DNA of 19,353 bases, taken from DATCJU01 sp036562635. Its GTDB lineage: Bacteria; Actinomycetota; Actinomycetes; Mycobacteriales; Pseudonocardiaceae. Of this stretch, positions 13,989 through 19,353 are shown in pieces. The DNA lies in assembly GCA_036562635.1 (NCBI GenBank), contig DATCJU010000161.1, positions 1 through 19,353 of the forward strand. The letters are read 5' to 3'. Every line of letters begins with the position of its first letter. Within the stretch, counting starts at the first letter, position 1. The position numbers and the translations under genes are program-made. The notes below the pieces were generated by a model. It had not been told where the DNA came from, did no database searches, and was given only the letters and a program-made list of their open reading frames with translations.

Positions 13989-15701
13989 GTGGCAGCCGCG
14001 TTCAGCGAGATGTCGGATGCCTGGCTGGTCGGCCGCGCCCGAGAGCTGATCGCCCTGGCGCAGCGCAGCGACAGGCAGGAGCAGTTCACGGCGGTCCACG
14101 AGGCCGACGAACTGCTCGCCGAGGCCCGTCGCCGGGGCGAGCCCTGGATGCTCGCCCAGGTCCTGCGTGCCGCGGTGGTCACCCGTCTGGTGACACCGGG
14201 CCTGGTGCACGAGATCAATCCACTCCTGGACGAGCTGCTCGTCCACACCCAGCGGCACGGGCTGGTCGTGCTGGAGGCCGACACCTACGTGCTGCGGGCG
14301 CGACGTGACCTGCTGGTCGGGGACGAGGACGGTGCCCTCAGCGCGACGGCCACCGCACTCGCCATCCTCGACGACGACCTACAACCCGACCCGCAACTCG
14401 GGCGGCGGGCCTGGGACCGCCTGCTGGCCCAGGTGCTGGTCACGGTCGCCCTGGTGCTCACCCAACTCGGCGTGTACGAGATGGCCGACGAGGTGATGAC
14501 CAGGGCGCAACCCTGTGTGCGGGACAGCGGCGGCCCGCACGAGATCGCCCTGCACCTGATCAACCGAACGCGGATGCTCGTCGGCTGGGGTCTGCGCCTG
14601 GAACGGGTGGGTCGCTTCGAGGAGGCCCGGTACCGGTTCACCAAGGCCTCGGCCATCGCCGTGTCGGTGGAGGGCCCCTGGCGCGAGTCGTTGTTCCCCC
14701 GAAGGGGCGACCGCACGGCCGCCGAGCAGATGCCGGTGCTGGGGGCCGCCCACGCGCTGGCCCGTCCCGGCGGCGAACACCTGCCCCTGCTGCAGTCGCT
14801 GCTCGACGAGTCGACGTACCCGCGGGAACAGATCATCGTCTCCATCGCCCTGGCCCGCTGTCTGGAGCAGGAGGGGCGGATCCTCGAGGCGGCCGAGGTC
14901 CTGGGCAAGGTCCTCGGCGACGTGGAGGGGGACAACTCCGAACCCGCCCTGTGGCTGTCGCTGGTGCGCGAGTTCGCCCGGCTGGCCGAGCCGGGACCGG
15001 AGACCTCCTCCGCGCTGGAGCGGTACGCGAAGGCCCTGGAGAACGAGCTGTGGGCCCTGCGTCAGGCCCGGATCGCCACCCTGTCCGCCCGCCGCGAGCA
15101 CGAACGGCTGAGCCGGGAGCACGGGGCCATCGCGCAGCAGGCGCTGCAGGACCCGCTGACCGGACTGCCCAACCGGCGCGCCCTGGACGACCGGCTGGAC
15201 GCCCTCGTCGCCGCCGTACCCCACCAGCAGCTGGCGGTGGCCCTGGTGGACCTGGACGGGTTCAAGGAGGTCAACGACCAGCGTTCGCACGCGACCGGGG
15301 ACGCCGTGCTGCGCGTGGTGGCCGCCACTCTGCGGGAGGCACTGCGCGCCGACGACATGGTGGCCCGTTACGGCGGGGACGAGTTCGTCGTCCTCCTCCC
15401 GAGCGCCTCACTGTCCGCGGCGGAGGCGGCCCTGAACCGGGCGGTCCAGGCGGTGGCCGCCCTGCCCTCCGACAAGGCGCACGGGGTCACACTGTCCGTC
15501 GGTGTGGTAGCCGCTCAACCGGACGAAACCGGCGGGCAGGTACTCGCCCGGGCGGACGCGGCCATGTACCGCGCCAAGCGATCGGGCGGTAACCGGGTGG
15601 CCGCAGCCGGTGACGATGACGACAACCTGGACATCGTCACACCGGATCACCTGCTCAGATCACCCTTGCTGCCCCCGAACACACCGCCGGGAGCACCGTA
15701 G
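13989..15701 (+). CDS. TPR-like/GGDEF diguanylate cyclase
   Basis: I place the start at GTG 13989 (570 residues, GAGG 11 bases before it) because the frame is open farther upstream only by running through the tRNA; ATG 14010 is an alternative. The first 350 residues are helical and resemble degenerate tetratricopeptide repeats (for example GRFEEARYRFTKASAIAVS and EGRILEAAEVLGKVLGD), with no signal peptide or membrane segment. A short coiled-coil-like linker (about 345-385) leads to the GGDEF domain: DPLTGLPNRR from D388, VALVDLDGFKEVND, RYGGDEFVVLLP with GGDEF at 462-466, and DAAMYRAKRSGGNRV. An RxxD inhibitory site (R453-D456) lies five residues before GGDEF, so product feedback is expected. 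It should make cyclic di-GMP from two GTP in response to a signal sensed by the helical part. No EAL or HD-GYP phosphodiesterase domain is present. Confidence 0.92.
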   Translation: MAAAFSEMSDAWLVGRARELIALAQRSDRQEQFTAVHEADELLAEARRRGEPWMLAQVLRAAVVTRLVTPGLVHEINPLLDELLVHTQRHGLVVLEADTYVLRARRDLLVGDEDGALSATATALAILDDDLQPDPQLGRRAWDRLLAQVLVTVALVLTQLGVYEMADEVMTRAQPCVRDSGGPHEIALHLINRTRMLVGWGLRLERVGRFEEARYRFTKASAIAVSVEGPWRESLFPRRGDRTAAEQMPVLGAAHALARPGGEHLPLLQSLLDESTYPREQIIVSIALARCLEQEGRILEAAEVLGKVLGDVEGDNSEPALWLSLVREFARLAEPGPETSSALERYAKALENELWALRQARIATLSARREHERLSREHGAIAQQALQDPLTGLPNRRALDDRLDALVAAVPHQQLAVALVDLDGFKEVNDQRSHATGDAVLRVVAATLREALRADDMVARYGGDEFVVLLPSASLSAAEAALNRAVQAVAALPSDKAHGVTLSVGVVAAQPDETGGQVLARADAAMYRAKRSGGNRVAAAGDDDDNLDIVTPDHLLRSPLLPPNTPPGAP

Positions 15702-15704
15702 TAT
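15676..15704 (+). promoter_or_regulatory. Candidate glmU promoter overlapping the cyclase stop codon
   Basis: TAGTAT (15699-15704) matches the -10 consensus at four positions and includes the TAG stop of the cyclase gene. A poor -35 (CGAACA, 15676-15681) lies 17 bases upstream. A start near 15711 would give a leader of about 78 nucleotides that contains most of the hairpin at 15707-15755. Confidence 0.35.
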
Positions 15705-15706
15705 CA

Positions 15707-15755
15707 GGCCGAAGACCCCCCGGACGGAGCAGAGTTACGGCGGTGGTCTTCGGTC
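15707..15755 (+). promoter_or_regulatory. Inverted repeat in the glmU leader
   Basis: CCGAAGACC (15709-15717) and GGTCTTCGG (15745-15753) are perfectly complementary; one wobble and one G-C pair extend the stem to 11 bp, with a 27-base loop. It sits between the cyclase stop and the glmU start, so it could be a terminator for the cyclase gene, a leader structure controlling glmU, or a protein operator. No T-tract follows. Confidence 0.5.
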
Positions 15756-15788
15756 GGATCACGCTCACGACGAAGCTAGGGGGAGCTG

Positions 15789-17336
15789 ATGCTCCAGGGC
15801 GGAATCGCCCCAGCCTCCACCGACGACACGACCCCCACCCATCCGCTCAGCGCGATCATCCTCGCCGCCGGCGAGGGGACCCGGATGAAGTCCGACACCC
15901 CCAAGGTGCTGCACCGTCTGGCCGGGCGACCCCTGGTCGAGCATGCAGTTCGCGCGGCAGCCGGTGTGGATCCCACCCACCTTGTGGTCGTGGTCGGGCA
16001 CGGCAGAGCGGCGGTGACCGAACACCTCGACGCCCTGACCCGCCGTCTCGGCCGCGAGGTGCGGACTGCGGTCCAGGAGGAACAGCGGGGCACCGGACAC
16101 GCAGTGGCGTGCGCGCTCGGCGCACTGCCTGCGGATCTGACGGGCACGGTGCTGGTGACCTACGGCGACGTGCCGCTGCTCGACTCGGACACCCTGCGCG
16201 CGCTGCTGGCCGAGCACGCCTCGGCGGGTAACGCGGTGACCGTACTGACCACCGTCGTGGAGGATCCGACCGGCTACGGCCGGGTGCTCCGCGACGCGGA
16301 CGGCGCCGTGGCCGGCATCGTCGAACACAAGGACGCGACCCCCGAACAGCGCGAGATCAAGGAGATCAACTCCGGGATCTACGCCTTCGACGCGCGGGTG
16401 CTCGGCTCCGCGCTGGGCCGGCTGTCCACCGACAACGCCCAGGGCGAGCTGTACCTGACCGACGTCCTGGCCATCGCGCGCGGGGACGGCCTGCGGGTGG
16501 GTGCACTGACGTGCCCCGACCCGTGGTTGGCCGAAGGGGTCAACGACCGGGTGCAGCTGGCACGGATCGGCGCCGAGCTCAACCGGCGCCTGCTGGAGCG
16601 CTGGATGCGCGCCGGGGTGACCGTGGTCGACCCGGCCTCGGTGTGGCTGGACGTCGACGTGACGCTGGACCGCGATGTGGTGATCGAGCCCGGTGTGCAG
16701 CTGCGTGCCGGCACCGTGGTCGGCCCGGGTGCGGTCATCGGCCCGGACACCACCCTGGTGAACTGCACCGTCGGGGCCGGCGCCCAGGTGGTGCGCACGC
16801 ACGGCACGGACGCGGTGATCGGGGCCGGTGCCTCGGTCGGGCCGTTCGCCTACCTCCGGCCCGGTACCAAGCTGGGCGACAAGGGCAAGATCGGCACGTT
16901 CGTCGAGGTCAAGAACTCCGAGATCGGTACGGGCACCAAGGTCCCCCACCTGAGCTACGTCGGTGACGCGACCATCGGTGAACACACCAACATCGGGGCC
17001 GCCACCGTCTTCGTGAACTACGACGGGGTGCGCAAGCACCGGACCGTGATCGGTTCGCACTGCCGTACCGGCTCGGACAACATGTTCGTCGCTCCGGTGA
17101 CGATCGGGGACGGTGCCTACACCGGGGCCGGTGCGGTGATCCGTCGCGACGTCCCGCCGGGTGCACTCGCGGTGTCGGGTGGGCCCCAGCGGAACTTCGA
17201 AGGCTGGGTTCTCAGCCGTCGGCCGGGAACTCCTGCAGCAGAAGCCGCCGAGCGCGCTCTTGCCGCGGCGGCCACGGAATCCGAGCCCGACGCCGCCGGG
17301 CAGGACATGGAGCGCACCGGAGGAAGGGAACAGTGA
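15789..17336 (+). CDS. glmU: Bifunctional GlmU: UDP-GlcNAc pyrophosphorylase / GlcN-1-P acetyltransferase
   Basis: GlmU acetylates glucosamine-1-phosphate and then couples it to UTP, giving UDP-GlcNAc for peptidoglycan and other glycans in the cytosol. The 515-residue protein starts at ATG 15789 after AGGGGGAG. The N-terminal uridylyltransferase shows LAAGEGTRMKSDTPKVLH (25-42), QRGTGHA (99-105) and the metal-binding D127 in TYGDVPLL. The C-terminal left-handed beta-helix has hexapeptide repeats (VIEPGVQLRAGTVVGPGAVI onward), YLRPGT, catalytic H387 in VPHLSYVGDA, NIGAATVFVNYDG and GSDNMFVAPV. A disordered Ala/Glu-rich tail of about 45 residues follows, as in mycobacterial GlmU. Its stop overlaps the prs start by 4 bases, so both genes are probably translated from one mRNA. 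Confidence 0.98.
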   Translation: MLQGGIAPASTDDTTPTHPLSAIILAAGEGTRMKSDTPKVLHRLAGRPLVEHAVRAAAGVDPTHLVVVVGHGRAAVTEHLDALTRRLGREVRTAVQEEQRGTGHAVACALGALPADLTGTVLVTYGDVPLLDSDTLRALLAEHASAGNAVTVLTTVVEDPTGYGRVLRDADGAVAGIVEHKDATPEQREIKEINSGIYAFDARVLGSALGRLSTDNAQGELYLTDVLAIARGDGLRVGALTCPDPWLAEGVNDRVQLARIGAELNRRLLERWMRAGVTVVDPASVWLDVDVTLDRDVVIEPGVQLRAGTVVGPGAVIGPDTTLVNCTVGAGAQVVRTHGTDAVIGAGASVGPFAYLRPGTKLGDKGKIGTFVEVKNSEIGTGTKVPHLSYVGDATIGEHTNIGAATVFVNYDGVRKHRTVIGSHCRTGSDNMFVAPVTIGDGAYTGAGAVIRRDVPPGALAVSGGPQRNFEGWVLSRRPGTPAAEAAERALAAAATESEPDAAGQDMERTGGREQ

Positions 17337-18325
17337 GCATGAGTGCCAGCGCGATGTCCGCGACCCCCAAGAAGAGCCTCATGCTCTTCTCCGGGCGTGC
17401 CTACCCGGAACTGGCCGAGGAGGTCGCGAAGTACCTCGACGTGACGATCACGCCGCAGTCGGCCTACGACTTCGCCAACGGCGAGATCTTCGTCCGCTTC
17501 GAGGAGTCGGTGCGGGGCTGCGACGCCTTCGTCATCCAGAGCCACACCAATCCGATCAACAAGTGGCTGATGGAACAGCTGATCATGGTGGACGCGCTGA
17601 AGCGGGCCAGCGCCAAGCGCATCACCGTGATCATGCCGTTCTACCCCTACGCCCGGCAGGACAAGAAGCACCGCGGCCGGGAGCCGATCTCGGCCCGGCT
17701 GGTGGCGGATCTGTTCAAGACCGCGGGTGCGGACCGGATCATGACGGTCGACCTGCACACCGCGCAGATCCAGGGCTTCTTCGACGGCCCGGTGGACCAC
17801 CTGCTGGCCATGTCGCTGCTGGCCCGGCACGTGGGCAACAAGTACGCGGGCGCGGACCTCACCGTGGTCTCGCCGGACGCCGGACGCACCAAGCTGGCCG
17901 AGAAGTGGGCGGACACCCTCGGCGGTTGTCCGATCGCCTTCATCCACAAGACCCGTGACCCGCTGCGCCCCAACGAGGTGGTGGCCAACCGCGTGGTCGG
18001 CGAGGTCAAGGGTCGCACCTGCGTGGTCATCGACGACATGGTCGACACCGGCGGCACCATCGCCAAGGCGGTGGAGCAGCTGCTGGACGAGGGCGCCACG
18101 GACGTCGTCATCGCCGCCACCCACGGCGTGCTGTCGGGGCCGGCCTCCGAGCGCCTGGCCTCCTGCGGGGCCAAGGAGGTCGTGTTCACCAACACCCTGC
18201 CCATCCCCGAGGAGAAGCGGTTCCCGCAGCTCACCGTGCTGTCCATCGCGCCGCTGCTGGCCCAGGCGATCCAGCAGGTGTTCGAGGACGGCTCGGTGAC
18301 CAGCCTGTTCGACGGCAACGCCTGA
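17333..18325 (+). CDS. prs: Ribose-phosphate diphosphokinase (PRPP synthase)
   Basis: Prs makes phosphoribosyl pyrophosphate from ribose-5-phosphate and ATP for nucleotide, His and Trp synthesis and, in actinobacteria, for the decaprenyl-phosphoryl-arabinose route. The 330-residue product starts at GTG 17333 nine bases after GGAGG; an ATG two codons on is in frame. Signatures present are the flexible loop PYARQDKKHRGREPISARL (105-123), metal-binding VDLHTAQIQGFF (139-150), the ribose-5-P loop SPDAGRTK (180-187) and the PRPP loop VVIDDMVDTGGT (231-242). It overlaps glmU in a GTGA tetranucleotide, the same pairing as glmU-prsA in mycobacteria. A strong hairpin follows 11 bases after the stop. 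Confidence 0.98.
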   Translation: MSMSASAMSATPKKSLMLFSGRAYPELAEEVAKYLDVTITPQSAYDFANGEIFVRFEESVRGCDAFVIQSHTNPINKWLMEQLIMVDALKRASAKRITVIMPFYPYARQDKKHRGREPISARLVADLFKTAGADRIMTVDLHTAQIQGFFDGPVDHLLAMSLLARHVGNKYAGADLTVVSPDAGRTKLAEKWADTLGGCPIAFIHKTRDPLRPNEVVANRVVGEVKGRTCVVIDDMVDTGGTIAKAVEQLLDEGATDVVIAATHGVLSGPASERLASCGAKEVVFTNTLPIPEEKRFPQLTVLSIAPLLAQAIQQVFEDGSVTSLFDGNA

Positions 18326-18336
18326 TCCGCACCGCC

Positions 18337-18364
18337 GGGGACGGGTGGGTGTCCGCCCGTCCCC
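18337..18364 (+). terminator. Strong hairpin terminator after prs
   Basis: GGGGACGGG (18337-18345) pairs perfectly with CCCGTCCCC (18356-18364), and three more inner pairs including one wobble leave a 4-base GTGT loop, giving a 12-bp GC-rich stem. It begins 11 bases past the prs stop. There is no T-tract. It should end the glmU-prs transcript. Confidence 0.7.
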
Positions 18365-18567
18365 GACCGGGGCGGCCCGCCCGGGCCGCAGGAGGATTCC
18401 CCTCACGCCCCGCTCGACGGGGCTCTCCACGGAACGCATCCGGGCCCCGTCACCGGTCGGGTCGAGCGGTGTCGGAACGACGTGTTCCGTCCGCACACCG
18501 GCCCGGACACACGGTGACCTCGACTACCGTCGCCGACCCCGGTTCGGCGAGCTCGGGAAAGACCACC

Positions 18568-18573
18568 TACACT
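18568..18573 (+). promoter_or_regulatory. Candidate -10 element of rplY
   Basis: TACACT fits the actinobacterial -10 consensus (TANNNT, 4 of 6 to TATAAT). The nearest -35-like sequence, TTCGGC at 18543-18548, is spaced 19 bases away and is weak. A start near 18580 would give a leader of about 150 nucleotides. Confidence 0.4.
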
Positions 18574-18728
18574 TTCCGGGTTGCCTCGGCGAGGGTGGGC
18601 CTCGCGCCCGGCGTGATCGACGCGGCGGCTGGTGTCACGCTGCCGCCGTCCGCCCGCGTGCGCCCGACCGCCGCAGGCCACCGACCTGATGTTCCAACCC
18701 GCCCGACGTCTCTGAGGAGAGCACCACC

Positions 18729-19331
18729 GTGTCCGAGGTCCGTCTCGCCGCCGAGCTGCGCACCGAGTTCGGCAAGGGCGCCGCCCGTCGCACCCGCCGT
18801 GCCGGCAAGATCCCCGCGGTGCTCTACGGTCACGGCTCCGCCCCCAAGCACCTGTCCCTGCCCGCTCTCGACTTCGCCCGCGTCATCCGGGAGCACGGCC
18901 ACAACGCCGTACTCGAGCTTGATCTCGGCAACGGCGAACGCGAGCTGGCGCTGACCAAGACCGTCACCACGCACCCGGTCAAGAACTACATCGAGCACGT
19001 CGACCTCCTCCTGGTCCAGCGTGGCGAGAAGGTCACCGTCGCGGTCCCGGTCGTGGTGACCGGCGACGCCGCCGCGGGCACCCTGGTCACCCAGGAGCTC
19101 GACGAGGTGGAGCTGCAGGCCGACGCGCTGGACATCCCCGAGCAGGTCGAGGTGTCCGTCGCCGGCGCCGAGCCCGGCACCCAGATCCACGCCTCCGACC
19201 TGCCCCTGCCCCCGAACGTCTCGCTGGCCACCGCCCCGGAGACCCTGGTGGTGAACGTGCTCCAGGCTCCGACCGCCGCCGACCTGGGCGAGGCCCCCGC
19301 TGAGGGCGAGCCCGCCGGCGCGGAGGCCTGA
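18729..19331 (+). CDS. rplY: 50S ribosomal protein L25/general stress protein Ctc
   Basis: L25 binds 5S rRNA in the large ribosomal subunit. The 200-residue product is the long Ctc type: an L25 domain (about 1-92; SEVRLAAELRTEFGKGAARRTRRAGKIPAVLYG, then LPALDFARVIREHGHNAVLEL and VTTHPVKNYIEHVDLLLV), a C-terminal beta domain (about 93-180; EKVTVAVPVVVTGDAAAG, IHASDLPLP, LVVNVLQAP) and an acidic Ala/Glu/Gly tail. The GTG start has GAGGAG nine bases upstream and encodes the expected SEVRL beginning. Its place after prs, normally followed by pth, matches the conserved actinobacterial order; pth would lie just beyond the right edge. Confidence 0.97.
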   Translation: MSEVRLAAELRTEFGKGAARRTRRAGKIPAVLYGHGSAPKHLSLPALDFARVIREHGHNAVLELDLGNGERELALTKTVTTHPVKNYIEHVDLLLVQRGEKVTVAVPVVVTGDAAAGTLVTQELDEVELQADALDIPEQVEVSVAGAEPGTQIHASDLPLPPNVSLATAPETLVVNVLQAPTAADLGEAPAEGEPAGAEA

Positions 19332-19353
19332 GCCACCGGCGTCGGGCACGACC

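Larger units (their letters stand above)
18326..18728 (+). other. 403-base region between prs and rplY
   Basis: No gene is convincing here; the open frames give Arg/Pro/Ser-rich sequence without motifs. After the prs terminator there is an inverted repeat CGGAAC-GACGT-GTTCCG (18473-18489), a -10-like TACACT (18568-18573), and a GC-rich stem GGCGGC/GCCGCC around 18629-18652 in the presumed rplY leader. Mycobacteria carry the lipoprotein gene lpqT between prsA and rplY; I see no trace of it here. Confidence 0.55.

Noticed and set aside
18473..18489. CGGAAC-GACGT-GTTCCG as a second SOS box
   Set aside because: The half-sites differ from TCGAAC/GTTCGA and the spacer is 5 rather than 4 bases, so it does not meet the LexA consensus.
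18345..18954. Small open frames between prs and rplY as an lpqT equivalent
   Set aside because: No signal peptide, lipobox or domain is seen, and they overlap rplY out of frame.

Overview
The window comes from a high-GC actinobacterium, most likely a member of the Pseudonocardiales. This is an inference from three things: very GC-rich third codon positions with frequent GTG starts, protein sequences closest in style to that order, and a gene order matching a known actinobacterial neighbourhood. In Mycobacterium tuberculosis the equivalent block, from memory, is eno - lpqU - mazG - mfd - Rv1019 (TetR) - tRNA-Gln - glmU - prsA - rplY - pth. Almost all of that backbone is present here, interrupted by several lineage-specific genes.

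Left part (1-9607, all on the minus strand, reading right to left): mfd (transcription-repair coupling factor), a SurA-like lipoprotein, mazG (NTP pyrophosphohydrolase, overlapping the lipoprotein gene by 4 bases), a 1079-residue tricorn-type S41 protease with its own apparent leaderless promoter, and the 5' part of an LpqU-like lytic transglycosylase that runs off the left edge. Repair, nucleotide-pool cleaning, extracytoplasmic folding and cell-wall turnover thus share one transcriptional direction.

Middle (9608-13818): a 939-base stretch without a convincing gene holds a LexA/SOS box with two perfect half-sites overlapping a rightward promoter-like sequence. It is followed by a plus-strand PQQ-type sugar dehydrogenase lipoprotein. 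On the minus strand are an Rv1019-like TetR regulator and a membrane acyl-CoA desaturase. The desaturase promoter region carries a perfect 20-bp palindrome that looks like a repressor operator.

Right part (13819-19353, all on the plus strand): tRNA-Gln(TTG), a TPR-like/GGDEF diguanylate cyclase with an intact active site and I-site, glmU (UDP-GlcNAc synthesis) preceded by a hairpin leader, prs (PRPP synthase, overlapping glmU by 4 bases), a strong terminator-like hairpin, and rplY (ribosomal protein L25/Ctc) behind a 403-base leader or promoter region. I see no mobile element, CRISPR array or prophage. The most interesting signals are regulatory: the SOS box beside mfd, the desaturase operator, and the structured leaders of glmU and rplY. 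I do not see a wholly new multi-gene system.
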